Shown here in pieces: positions 24,575 through 33,480 of a stretch of DNA of 64,000 nt. Each line of letters begins with the position of its first letter. Position 1 is the stretch's first letter. The notes under the pieces are model-generated. The model had not been told where the DNA came from. It saw only the letters and a program-made list of their open reading frames with translations, and did no database searches. Source of the DNA: Lachnospiraceae bacterium Marseille-Q4251 (GTDB taxonomy: Bacteria > Bacillota > Clostridia > Lachnospirales > Lachnospiraceae); contig JAGTTO010000001.1 of assembly GCA_018223435.1 (NCBI GenBank), positions 1,922,001 to 1,986,000 on the forward strand, read 5' to 3'. The position numbers and the translations under genes were made by a program.

Positions 24575-25501
24575 ATGGAAAAGAAAAAGAGTTTCAGAGC
24601 CAGACTGGCAAAGAATATTCAGAAAAACTGGATTTTGTACGTTATGATGCTGCCAGTAGTCATTTATTACATCGTCTTTGCTTATGCCCCCATGTATGGC
24701 GTACAGCTGGCATTTAAGAATTATAAAATCAAGCTTGGAATCATGGGCAGCCCCTGGGTAGGCCTGGATCATTTTAAACGTTTTTTCAACAGCTATAACT
24801 TTTCTCTTTTATTGAAGAACACTCTGGGCATCAGTATCTACAGTCTGTTGGTGGGCTTCCCCATCCCGATTATCTTTGCGCTGCTGCTTAATTACATAAA
24901 AAACAGATATCTGAAAAAAACCGTGCAGATGGTATCCTATGCACCCTACTTTATTTCTACCGTAGTTATCTGCGGTATGCTGACGATCTTCATGAATCCG
25001 GATACCGGCGTTTTCAATACGATCTTAAAAGCTTTGGGCATGGAGCCGCTGGATTTCCTCTCCAAACCGAAATGGTTTAAGAGCATCTATGTGTGGAGCG
25101 GTGTCTGGCAGGGAATGGGCTGGAGCTCTATCATTTATATTTCCGCCCTCTCCGGCGTCGATTATGAGATGCACGAGGCGGCTATTGTGGATGGCGCCAC
25201 AAAGCTTCAGCGAATCCTTCATATCGACCTGCCTTCCATCAAACCGACGATTATCATGATGCTGATCCTTCAGCTTGGTTCTCTTATGAATGTAGGTTTT
25301 GAAAAAGTATTCCTTCTTCAGAATACCCTGAACAAACAGGCTGCTTCCGTAATTTCCACTTATGTATACGAGGTTGGTCTGATCAACAGTGACTATGGAT
25401 ATTCCACAGCCATCGGTCTTTTTAACTCCATCATCAATATGCTTCTTCTTGTTGGTGCAAACTGGTTCTGCAAGAAGTTTGCCGATGAAAGTCTATTCTA
25501 G
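24575..25501 (+). CDS. ABC sugar permease, LplB type
   Basis: 308-aa integral membrane protein of the BPD_transp_1 (MalF-like) family. Six hydrophobic helices are visible, starting with WILYVMMLPVVIYYIVFAYA. The EAA loop that contacts the ATPase reads YEMHEAAIVDGATKLQRILHIDLPSI (EAA...G...I.LP). Ribosome site GAAGGAG. It is followed after 17 bp by the second permease. The ATPase is not encoded here; CUT1 systems often share one MsmK-type ATPase. Confidence 0.94.
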   Translation: MEKKKSFRARLAKNIQKNWILYVMMLPVVIYYIVFAYAPMYGVQLAFKNYKIKLGIMGSPWVGLDHFKRFFNSYNFSLLLKNTLGISIYSLLVGFPIPIIFALLLNYIKNRYLKKTVQMVSYAPYFISTVVICGMLTIFMNPDTGVFNTILKALGMEPLDFLSKPKWFKSIYVWSGVWQGMGWSSIIYISALSGVDYEMHEAAIVDGATKLQRILHIDLPSIKPTIIMMLILQLGSLMNVGFEKVFLLQNTLNKQAASVISTYVYEVGLINSDYGYSTAIGLFNSIINMLLLVGANWFCKKFADESLF

Positions 25502-25518
25502 AAAAGGAGGGAGTCCAG

Positions 25519-26427
25519 ATGAAAGAAAAACATGTAAAAATGAAAAAGTCTTACAATGACAAGATTTTTGATATCATCAATGTGCTGCTCATGTGCATTC
25601 TGGTTGTGATCTTTGTATGGCCCCTCTGGTTCATCGTCATTGCCTCCTTCAGTGATCCCAATGAAGTATGGCTCGGCCATGTACTCCTGCTACCGAAGGG
25701 CTTTACTACCATCGCTTACCAGGCTGTTGCCGAGTATGGAGATATCTGGATTGGCTACCGCAATACCATTCTCTATACCGTTGTAGGTACGCTGGTAAAC
25801 ATGGTCCTGACGATCTGTGCCGCTTATCCTTTGGCACGAAAAGATTTCATGCCGAGAAACATCCTGATGTTCTTCTTTATGCTGACGATGTATTTCAGCG
25901 GCGGCCTGATTCCCACTTACCTGGTGGTAAACAACCTGCACCTGACAAATACCTTCTGGGCAATGATCATTCCCGGAGCCATTTCCATCTACAATGTCAT
26001 CATCACAAGGACCTATTTTATCAACAGCATTCCGAAATCTCTGGAAGAGGCGGCAGAGCTGGATGGAGCGAACACGTTCCAGCTTCTCATTAAAGTTGTC
26101 CTGCCCCTGTCCAAACCGATTCTGGCAGTTATCGGCCTTTACTACGCAGTAGGCCACTGGAACGATTTCTACACCGCATTGATCTACATCAATGACAAGA
26201 GCCTTCTGCCGCTCCAGTCCTTCTTAAGAGACCTTCTGATGTCCAATAAGATGAGTATGGCCAACATGCAGGGCCTGGACGCAGCCGCCATGGAGGCGAA
26301 GATGCAGCTTGCACAGACCTTAAAGTACAGTGTTATCATCGTATCCACGGTACCGGTGCTCTGTATCTACCCCTTCATTCAGAAGTATTTCGTAAAAGGC
26401 GTTATGATTGGTTCCGTAAAAGGCTAA
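25519..26427 (+). CDS. ABC sugar permease, LplC type
   Basis: 302-aa MalG-like permease, partner of the preceding gene. Helices include IINVLLMCILVVIFVWPLWF and NILMFFFMLTMYFSGGLIPTYL (shown in part), and the EAA loop is LEEAAELDGANTFQLLIKVVLPLSKP. The C-terminus KYFVKGVMIGSVKG is the conserved family ending. AAAGGAGGG precedes the ATG. Last gene of the operon, ended by a strong palindrome. Confidence 0.94.
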   Translation: MKEKHVKMKKSYNDKIFDIINVLLMCILVVIFVWPLWFIVIASFSDPNEVWLGHVLLLPKGFTTIAYQAVAEYGDIWIGYRNTILYTVVGTLVNMVLTICAAYPLARKDFMPRNILMFFFMLTMYFSGGLIPTYLVVNNLHLTNTFWAMIIPGAISIYNVIITRTYFINSIPKSLEEAAELDGANTFQLLIKVVLPLSKPILAVIGLYYAVGHWNDFYTALIYINDKSLLPLQSFLRDLLMSNKMSMANMQGLDAAAMEAKMQLAQTLKYSVIIVSTVPVLCIYPFIQKYFVKGVMIGSVKG

Positions 26428-26476
26428 ACCAAAGGGGACGGTGTTTTTGGTTTTTTCACCGTCCCCTTTGGTTTTT
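26428..26476. repeat. REP-like palindrome, copy 4, acting as bidirectional terminator
   Basis: The core at 26434-26466 belongs to the dispersed family (GGGGACGGTGTTTTTGGTTT ... CACCGTCCCC). Here the arms extend outward to AAACCAAAGGGGACGGTG and its perfect complement, giving an 18-bp stem followed by T on one side and preceded by A-rich sequence on the other. It lies between the convergent permease and rhamnosidase genes. Confidence 0.85.
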
Positions 26477-26489
26477 TATTGCTTTGTTA

Positions 26490-28691
26490 TCAGCGCTCCA
26501 TTCTGAGCCACTTTTCCCCGTCCCCAATGGCTTTTTCTTTTCCGTTCAGGCGAACAAGGGCTTTCGTTTTTTCCGGGACCTGGACTTCCAGGCGGGTCTT
26601 GTCGTATTTCACGGAGATTCGGCCGTTTTTCGTCATGATCGAGCCTTCGGCCGCTTCGATGGTATCCATACACTCCGGTGCGATCACGATATCCTCGTAG
26701 CAGACGGAACTCTCTTTCTGGCGGATTCCCAGGACATACTCGAAGAGGTACTGGCTGACCGCGCCAAACATCGGATGGCACTGGGAACGATGCCCGGTCC
26801 AGTACTCCGGAATCGTGGTGCCGCCTTTCTTCATTCTGGAATAGAAGGTATCTTCTTCTTTGGAGGTAAGAAGTAAGATGGCAAGCTCGCTCTCCCCTCT
26901 CTCAAAAAGGATTCTCGTCAGCACATCTGTGGCAAAAATTCCCGTATCGTATTTTTTGATCTCTCTGTAATGCTTCAGAATATTTGCAAAGGTTCTCTCA
27001 TCGCCGATGCCGAGATCTACGGCAAACACATTGCTTCCCTGCTGATTTTCTGCAAAGTCACCGGTGGCCGGATCGAAATACTGATCCACGATCGCCTGCT
27101 TTTTGCACCGGATTTTTTCTTTCAGTTCTTCGTCCGCCTGATGATTTCCGATAATCTCTCCGATCTCCAGCACTTTTTCCATGGATTTGATGTAAAAATA
27201 GGTGTTCACAAGGGGCGCAGGAATGTAGATCGCGTCCATATTATTGACAAAGCCCATTGTCGGCACGCACCAGTCTCCCAGGCACCACTCGCCTGCCCGG
27301 TCCGAAACCACCAGATCCTTCTCGCTGTGCGCTTCCAGATAGTCAAAATAGTGAAGCATCTGGGGATAGAGCTCTTTCAAAATCTCTTTGTCGCCATAAT
27401 TCCGGTAAAATACATAGGGCACCATCACAATGGCACAGCCCCAGCCGCCCGGGCCACCGCCGGAAGGAATATAGGGCGCCGTATACTGCACATGGCCGGT
27501 GATGGAATCCTGGCAGTCCGCAATATCCTGAATCCATTTCCGGTAAAATTTCTCCCCGTCCAGCTGAATCATCGCCGCATTGCAGGTCAGCTGACCGTCT
27601 CCGGTGTAGCCTCTCCGCTCCACATGGGGGCAGTCGGATGGGATTCCACAGTGCATATTGTCCAGCTGGGTCCGAAGATAGGCTTCCCGAAGCCAGTTCA
27701 GTGTCTCATCGCTGGAGGAAAAGGTGGAACTGACCTTTACATCGCTGTGGATCACGACGCAGTCTGTCACTTTCGCATTTCCTTTTACCTCAAAATACTG
27801 AAAACCAAACCAGGTGAAACGGCAGTGCATGCTGCGCTCCGTTCCATCGGTATAGAAAACAGTCTTCTGTTTATAGGTGTTTTCCTTTGTCAGGCGTCCT
27901 TTCTTATTCAGCAGTTCTCCGTGCAGAACTGTGATTTCCTCCCCCGCCGGCGCATCCGATACCAGTACCGGATAGCCTGTGATAATTTCTCCGGCATCAT
28001 AGATCCGCACATCGCCTTTTTCTGCCAGAAGGCGCGGAGTAATATGGCGGATCACCCGGTCTGCCGGGCAGTCCTGTATGTAAAAATGCGTCTCCGGCGC
28101 TTTTTCCAGGCAGACCGCTGCCCAGTCGGAATCATCGTAAGGCGTCTGCATCCAGGTCTCGTCATAATCCCTGTAATCATGAACCTCCCCTTTCAGAAGG
28201 TTCGCCTTTTTCACATAGCTTTCCTTCCATTTGTGGCTGCCGTCAGAGCCGGTCCGGTGTGTCTCTCCCTTTTCATCCTGCCAGTCGATCACATAGCAGA
28301 GCTTGATGTGGCCGTATTCATAACATTCATTGGGCATCTCATACCATCCCGGTCCCATGAGAAAGGCGATCGTATTTTCTCCTTCCTTCAGATAAGAAGT
28401 AATGTCATAAACCGGGCAATACAGGCGGTGGCGCATCTTCTCATCGTAGGGAACTCCGCGGTAAAGCTTCTCCGGTCTTTCATGAAAATCCGTACTCAGC
28501 GGCAGAAACAGATCGTCGCTCACCTTTTTCCCATTGATAAAAATCTCAAAAATGCCAAGACCCGCTATCGTGATCTTCGCAGAGGTCACTTTCGGAAAAC
28601 TCAGCGTCTTCCGGATCATCGGCGTACAGCAGGCTCCCCCGGTGGAAATCCACTCTGCTCCGGATAAATCTGCAGTTTTATAAGTATTCAT
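26490..28691 (-). CDS. GH78 alpha-L-rhamnosidase
   Basis: 733-aa glycoside hydrolase that removes terminal alpha-L-rhamnose. N-terminal beta-domains (residues ~25-310, with GPGWYEMPNE and the FTWFGFQYFEVKG strand) precede the (alpha/alpha)6 barrel. The barrel carries the GH78 signature GIPSDCPHVERRGYTGDGQ with its acidic residues and the later glutamate in TTIPEYWTGHRS. No signal peptide, so it acts on imported oligosaccharide. It begins 13 bp after the MalG-type permease stop, so it is the last gene of the MalEFG-type operon, and that transporter probably carries rhamnosides. Confidence 0.92.
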   Translation of the reverse strand: MNTYKTADLSGAEWISTGGACCTPMIRKTLSFPKVTSAKITIAGLGIFEIFINGKKVSDDLFLPLSTDFHERPEKLYRGVPYDEKMRHRLYCPVYDITSYLKEGENTIAFLMGPGWYEMPNECYEYGHIKLCYVIDWQDEKGETHRTGSDGSHKWKESYVKKANLLKGEVHDYRDYDETWMQTPYDDSDWAAVCLEKAPETHFYIQDCPADRVIRHITPRLLAEKGDVRIYDAGEIITGYPVLVSDAPAGEEITVLHGELLNKKGRLTKENTYKQKTVFYTDGTERSMHCRFTWFGFQYFEVKGNAKVTDCVVIHSDVKVSSTFSSSDETLNWLREAYLRTQLDNMHCGIPSDCPHVERRGYTGDGQLTCNAAMIQLDGEKFYRKWIQDIADCQDSITGHVQYTAPYIPSGGGPGGWGCAIVMVPYVFYRNYGDKEILKELYPQMLHYFDYLEAHSEKDLVVSDRAGEWCLGDWCVPTMGFVNNMDAIYIPAPLVNTYFYIKSMEKVLEIGEIIGNHQADEELKEKIRCKKQAIVDQYFDPATGDFAENQQGSNVFAVDLGIGDERTFANILKHYREIKKYDTGIFATDVLTRILFERGESELAILLLTSKEEDTFYSRMKKGGTTIPEYWTGHRSQCHPMFGAVSQYLFEYVLGIRQKESSVCYEDIVIAPECMDTIEAAEGSIMTKNGRISVKYDKTRLEVQVPEKTKALVRLNGKEKAIGDGEKWLRMER

Positions 28692-28704
28692 ATCCCATTC
28701 CTCC

Positions 28705-29583
28705 TTATCCCTTCACGGCTCCGCTGGTCATACCTTCCATGATCTGCGTGGAAAATGCAAAATACAGAACCACAATCGGAATCAGTGTGATGATAACAGC
28801 AGCCATGGTCTCGCTCATATATCTGGTAAACTGGCCCACATAACGGTAGATTCCCAGCGTCAGTGTCGTCGTATTTTTATTGCCTAAAAGAATCATTGGC
28901 ATATAGAAATCATTCCAGCAGCCGATGGCCTTGATCAGGGCCATGGTGACGATCACCGGCTTCGCAATCGGAAAAATAATCCAGAAAAACAGCTTCACGT
29001 CATGACAGCCGTCCATCCGCGCGGATTCCTCCAGTTCTCTCGGCAGGGTTTTGAAAAACTTCTGGAATACAATGCAGGACATGGAGATTCCGGCAATATA
29101 CAGAAACAGAACTCCGGCCAGCTTATTCAAAAGGCCCATCTTCTTCAGCATCAGGAAAACCGGAAGAATCGTCACCTGCACCGGCACCATCATGCCAAGA
29201 AGCAGATAACTGGACAGAAGATTTTTTCCCTTAAACTCATAACGCGCAATTCCATAGGCCATCATGGCAGACAGGATAATACAGCCGGCCGTGCCGCCAA
29301 CCGTGAGAATCAGGCTGTTTCCAAAATACCGGATAAAGTCATTTTCAAAGAGCACCTTTTTGTAGGCTTCAAAGGTGATACTGGAGGGAATGGCGATAAA
29401 GCTTTTCAGAAGATCGCCCCTGGTCTTCACCGAATCCATCAGCGTCACCACCGTAACAAAGATTGCAATACTGGTATAAAGAATCAGAAGAATGGAGATG
29501 GTCCAGCGGAAAATTTTTCCCTGTCTGGAGAGTACTTCCTTTCCTCCTCTTCTGTCACTTTCCTGTAGTTTTTTTACCTTCAT
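28705..29583 (-). CDS. ABC sugar permease, MalG type
   Basis: 292-aa membrane permease. EAA loop: LEESARMDGCHDVKLFFWIIFPIAKP. The C-terminus STQIMEGMTSGAVKG is the family ending. The N-terminal helix is WTISILLILYTSIAIFVTVV. The start has GGGGG upstream and lies 11 bp after the MalF-type gene. Operon order on the minus strand is binding protein, MalF, MalG, GH78. Confidence 0.94.
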   Translation of the reverse strand: MKVKKLQESDRRGGKEVLSRQGKIFRWTISILLILYTSIAIFVTVVTLMDSVKTRGDLLKSFIAIPSSITFEAYKKVLFENDFIRYFGNSLILTVGGTAGCIILSAMMAYGIARYEFKGKNLLSSYLLLGMMVPVQVTILPVFLMLKKMGLLNKLAGVLFLYIAGISMSCIVFQKFFKTLPRELEESARMDGCHDVKLFFWIIFPIAKPVIVTMALIKAIGCWNDFYMPMILLGNKNTTTLTLGIYRYVGQFTRYMSETMAAVIITLIPIVVLYFAFSTQIMEGMTSGAVKG

Positions 29584-29594
29584 AAGACGTCCCC

Positions 29595-30491
29595 CTAATT
29601 CTCATATTCAAATTTGTTCAGCACCTTATTCTGGAGGAACGTAACCACCAGCATAAATAAGAACATGACTACGCTGATCGCAGAACCGAAGCCCAGATTT
29701 GTCTTCGCATCCAGACCGCTTCCAAAGGTGTAACGGTAAAATACCATGCTGGCAAAATCCAGGCAGCCGCCCACGCCTCCGTTCAAACCGCCCAAAATAT
29801 AAGGAAGGTCGAAAACGCCCAGCGCCCAGATCGTACTCATCATAATGATGGAGGCACAGGAGGGAAGGGACAGCGGCAGAAGGATTCTGGTAAAACGCTG
29901 CCACTCCGTACAGCCGTCCACCCGGCAGGCCTCCATGATCTCCTGGGGAATATCCATGAAATTCGCATAGAAAATCATAATACCGGAACCGGCTCCCTGC
30001 CACATGATCACGAGAACCAGAAGCTTAAAGGCAATGGAAGGATTGCCAAACCAGGCGTTCTGTGCCATCCCAAGGCTTTTCAGGATCGTGTTCAGAAGGC
30101 CGATATTCGGATTGAAAAGAAGGGTTGCAAAAAAGCCGATGATCGTACTGCTGATGACATAGGGTAAAAATACCATAAACTTTATGTATTTGTAGGCCGG
30201 AATTTTGATGAAAAAGAAATAAGCCAGAAAATACTGAAACGGCGTAATGATAAACCACACGCAGAGCAGATATTTCAGGTTGTTTTTCAGAGCGTTGAAA
30301 AACGCAGGAGTAAAACGTTCATCGTTAAAAATACGGATGAAGTTTTCAAAACCCACAAAATCCGCTTTTCCCATACCTGTATAATTGGTAAATGCCAGAT
30401 ATACCACATAAATGACCGGGATGATCGCAAATATGGTATAAATCACAAATCCCGGTGTGATAAAAAATAAATAATTTCTGTTTTTCTTCAT
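29595..30491 (-). CDS. ABC sugar permease, MalF type
   Basis: 298-aa membrane permease. EAA loop: IPQEIMEACRVDGCTEWQRFTRILLPLSLP. TM1 is YLFFITPGFVIYTIFAIIPV. I place the start at ATG 30491 (MKKNRNYLF) because GGGAGG stands just upstream; an in-frame start 23 codons earlier lies in the intergenic hairpin. Confidence 0.93.
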   Translation of the reverse strand: MKKNRNYLFFITPGFVIYTIFAIIPVIYVVYLAFTNYTGMGKADFVGFENFIRIFNDERFTPAFFNALKNNLKYLLCVWFIITPFQYFLAYFFFIKIPAYKYIKFMVFLPYVISSTIIGFFATLLFNPNIGLLNTILKSLGMAQNAWFGNPSIAFKLLVLVIMWQGAGSGIMIFYANFMDIPQEIMEACRVDGCTEWQRFTRILLPLSLPSCASIIMMSTIWALGVFDLPYILGGLNGGVGGCLDFASMVFYRYTFGSGLDAKTNLGFGSAISVVMFLFMLVVTFLQNKVLNKFEYEN

Positions 30492-30520
30492 GTTCCGGTT
30501 CCTCCCTACATCCAATACTG

Positions 30521-30551
30521 AAAAATGCAGGTACCATTTCTGATACCTGCA
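30521..30551 (-). terminator. Intra-operon hairpin between binding protein and permease genes
   Basis: Minus strand TGCAGGTA ... TACCTGCA followed by TTTTT. It probably terminates part of the transcripts, a common way to make excess binding protein. Confidence 0.7.
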
Positions 30552-30571
30552 TTCTGTCAATGTTCTCGAAC

Positions 30572-31816
30572 TTATTCCATAATCGCTGCCACGTCTGCCA
30601 TCATATCGTCAACTGTGATCTCGCCGCTCATAACCTTAAGAATATCCTCTGTCCAGACAGTATTAGCTGTATCTGTTTTCGCATAAGTTGTAACTACATT
30701 CTGCCAGCTTCTGAAGATGTTTCCGCCGCCACTTACTGTAATTTCCTGTGCTACCGGATGTGCGGATTCGATTTCCGGAGAAGCGGATACACCGCCGATG
30801 GTCTGAACCCATGCGGTCTGTCCTTCTTTGCTTGCGCAGTAGGAAACAAACGCCTCTGCTGCCTCTTTGTTCTGGGTATTTGCATTGATAGAGAAACCAT
30901 TTGCTGCTGTTCCTACAAGACCTGTTGTGCCATCCTCTGCCGGAATTGCAAATGCACCATAATTGAGATCCGGATTGTTCTGGTCGATGGAGGAAATGTT
31001 CCAGGTACCGCCGATCATCATTGCTGCATTACCGGTTGTAAAGCCAAGAAGCGCATCGTCATCACCAATCATGCCAAGCCAGTTCTCACCAAAGTAACCT
31101 GCGTTTGCCCAGTCTACCAGTTTCTGAAGGGAACCGCTCGCGCCAGGTCCGTCTGCCTTGCTCGTATAGTCATCCAAGCCCCTGGTATATTCCGGATCAT
31201 ATGCGGCCATTACCGGCTCCCAGATAAAGAGAAGGCTCCAGTCACCGTAACCCTGAGAAATCGGGGTAATTCCTGCTTCTTTGATTTTTGCCAGCAGTTC
31301 TTCAAACTCGCTGAAGGTCTTGGGAACTTCCCAGCCATTTTCTTCAAAAATATCCTTGTTATAGAAGCAGGCACGGGAGTCCATGGTCAGCCAGGGAACA
31401 GAATACTGTTTTCCATCAATCGTGGCAAGCTTCATGGCATCATCAGTCATGATGCTGAAATCCACGGTATCTGTCAGCTCTTCCACCATACCGTTTGCCA
31501 CATAGCCTGGCAGGATATCTGTAGCTGTACCGTTTGTCCAGAAAAGATCCGGGCCTTCGCCGGACTGAAGAGCCGTCGCAAGAACCTGCTGATAATCAGA
31601 AGCCTTGATCTCATAATCCACTTCCACGTTCGGATATTTTGCCTTGAAGCCTTCGATGACAGCCTTTAAAGCTTCCTCAAAGCTGTACTCATGCTCCCAT
31701 ACGGTAATGGAACCGGAAACCTCCTCATTTACCTCTGCCTCATCTGCAGATACCGGCAATGCACTGAGAACCATTGCTGCTGCACAGGATAATGCCATCC
31801 ATTTTTTCATTTTCAT
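30572..31816 (-). CDS. Extracellular sugar-binding protein of the MalEFG-type transporter
   Basis: 414-aa SBP_bac_1-family protein. Signal peptide MKMKKWMALSCAAAMVLSAL, cleavage near VSA|DEAE. The one early cysteine (ALSC) does not fit a lipobox and sits inside the hydrophobic core. The body shows SGSITVWEHEYSFEEALKAVI, PDLFWTNGTA, and the NGFSINANTQNKEAAEAFVSY region typical for oligosaccharide binders. GGGAGG precedes the ATG. First gene of the operon that ends with GH78; the adjacent kinase/regulator pair likely controls it. Confidence 0.92.
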   Translation of the reverse strand: MKMKKWMALSCAAAMVLSALPVSADEAEVNEEVSGSITVWEHEYSFEEALKAVIEGFKAKYPNVEVDYEIKASDYQQVLATALQSGEGPDLFWTNGTATDILPGYVANGMVEELTDTVDFSIMTDDAMKLATIDGKQYSVPWLTMDSRACFYNKDIFEENGWEVPKTFSEFEELLAKIKEAGITPISQGYGDWSLLFIWEPVMAAYDPEYTRGLDDYTSKADGPGASGSLQKLVDWANAGYFGENWLGMIGDDDALLGFTTGNAAMMIGGTWNISSIDQNNPDLNYGAFAIPAEDGTTGLVGTAANGFSINANTQNKEAAEAFVSYCASKEGQTAWVQTIGGVSASPEIESAHPVAQEITVSGGGNIFRSWQNVVTTYAKTDTANTVWTEDILKVMSGEITVDDMMADVAAIME

Positions 31817-31888
31817 ACGTTTTTCCTCCCTTTCATTTTGATGCAGTCCCGTTTTTCCGTCTGCCCGGAACTGTTCACTGATAGCTTC

Positions 31889-31917
31889 ATTTTAGCCAGA
31901 TTTCCATTTTCAGACAA
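31889..31917 (-). promoter_or_regulatory. Promoter of the MalEFG-GH78 operon
   Basis: Minus strand TTGTCT (31917-31912), 17-base spacer, TAAAAT (31894-31889), 72 bases before the binding-protein start. The AT-rich stretch upstream (31918-31989) could hold the regulator's sites. Confidence 0.6.
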
Positions 31918-31989
31918 GGCAATAACTTCTTTAGTTTCTGCACAATCTTACGATTATTTGTGGAAAAATTCAAAAAATTCTATGGAAGT

Positions 31990-33480
31990 TCAAAATTTTA
32001 TCTGTTTTCGATACTGCCCGATGGTCTTTCCGGTACTTTTCTTAAAGACTCTCAGAAGATAATTGGCATTGGAAAAACCCGCCAGCTCCGCCACTTCCTC
32101 CAGGGAATATTTCGACTGCTTCAAAAGTGTGGCGGCATAGGCCACCCGTTTCTCATTGATATATTGCGTCACCGTCATTTTCGTCTGTTCCTTGAATTTC
32201 TTACAGAAGGAGGGCACGCTCATGCAGCTCATCTGCGCCAGCTCCGGCAGGGTCAGCTTTCCGTCCAGATGCTGGTCGATATAGTTCAGAACCTCCATCA
32301 GCGGATTCTGTGCTCCTGCACGCAACGCCGCCTCCTGGAATCCCTGCATGTACTCCAGCGCCCTGTCTTTCAGTTCCGTACTGCTGGCCGCGGAAGAAAT
32401 AAGAGAAACAAGGCTCTCCTCCTGTCTCCATTTTTCACGAAAGCTTTCCTCAAAATGATATTCCTCCAGAATTGACTGGATCAGCTGGCGGAGATTCTGC
32501 TGGAACATGTTTTTTACGACTGCGACAGACAGCTGCTGCTCTCCACTCACTTGAAACCACCGTTCCAGCTCCTCCGAAAACTGCTCCGGCCAGCTCTCTT
32601 CCAGGAATTTTTTTGTCTCAAAGATTCCAGGCGCACTTGAAGTCAGCGCTTCTTTATAGAAAAAGACCGTTCTTTCCGGATGAAAAAAAGCCTGTTCTGC
32701 TGCAAGAACCGCATTCTGATACTGCTCTCTTGTCTCCGAAAGTTCCTCGTACTCCTGGCTGACTCCAATCGTCATTTTTCCTGTGAGGTACTGGCCAATG
32801 TTATTCTGAAGCAACCGCAGCCAGTTTTCCAGCGTTTTCTGCCGTTCTTCCAGAGCGAGCTCCTCGTCCAGCTGAAACAGGATAAACGTTTCCCGGTTGT
32901 AGGGAGCAAACAGGGTTCCCATCTGATAGCGGCTTACGATTTCCTCCAGAAGATGCACCAGCATGTCCGGCCCCACGACTGCTTCCTGGGCCGCTCCATT
33001 TTCCCTGCCATCCGTCAGCAGAACGCCCACCCGGTATCTGGCACTGAGGGCGGATCCTGGTGTCCTGCTGCTCCTCCACGGAGTTTTCTTCTGTTCTACT
33101 TCTTTCCCGGCTGTCTTTTCATATACATTTTTCACTTCCTGAATCAACGTCTTCTCCGTCAGACTCTGCTTCAGGATATAGCTGTCTGTCCCAAGCGAGA
33201 TCGCCCGTTGGGCATAGGAAAAATCCTCATGGCAGCTCACAATAATCACCCCTGGTGCCAGCCTTCTCTCACGGATTTCCCGGATAAAGGAAAGGCCGTC
33301 CATCTCTGCCATCTCAATATCCGTCAGCACAATATCCACCACATTTTCCTCCAGAAAATGCAGCGCTTCCTCTGCTTCCCCAAAGATCCCTGACACCACA
33401 ATTCCTTCTTTTCCATCCAGAAAAGACTGTAAACCAATCCTCGACAGAATTTCATCATCCACTATAATAATCCTTATCAT
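31990..33480 (-). CDS. AraC-type response regulator (YesN family)
   Basis: 496 aa. Receiver domain with IIIVDDE, phospho-acceptor Asp54 (IVLTDIEMAEMDG) and DSYILKQSL in place of the usual KP (Lys retained, Pro replaced). The middle part is unassigned. The C-terminal AraC domain reads LTLPELAQMSCMSVPSFCKK and LEEVAELAGFSNANYLLRVFK. Start ATG 33480 overlaps the kinase stop (ATGA) and has GGGG upstream. Order kinase then regulator, then the transporter operon, indicates that it activates the genes at 26490-31816. Confidence 0.93.
   Translation of the reverse strand: MIRIIIVDDEILSRIGLQSFLDGKEGIVVSGIFGEAEEALHFLEENVVDIVLTDIEMAEMDGLSFIREIRERRLAPGVIIVSCHEDFSYAQRAISLGTDSYILKQSLTEKTLIQEVKNVYEKTAGKEVEQKKTPWRSSRTPGSALSARYRVGVLLTDGRENGAAQEAVVGPDMLVHLLEEIVSRYQMGTLFAPYNRETFILFQLDEELALEERQKTLENWLRLLQNNIGQYLTGKMTIGVSQEYEELSETREQYQNAVLAAEQAFFHPERTVFFYKEALTSSAPGIFETKKFLEESWPEQFSEELERWFQVSGEQQLSVAVVKNMFQQNLRQLIQSILEEYHFEESFREKWRQEESLVSLISSAASSTELKDRALEYMQGFQEAALRAGAQNPLMEVLNYIDQHLDGKLTLPELAQMSCMSVPSFCKKFKEQTKMTVTQYINEKRVAYAATLLKQSKYSLEEVAELAGFSNANYLLRVFKKSTGKTIGQYRKQIKF

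Noticed and set aside
26970..28667. Long open frame (565 codons) opposite the GH78 gene
   Set aside because: Shadow frame; the GH78 motifs lie on the other strand.
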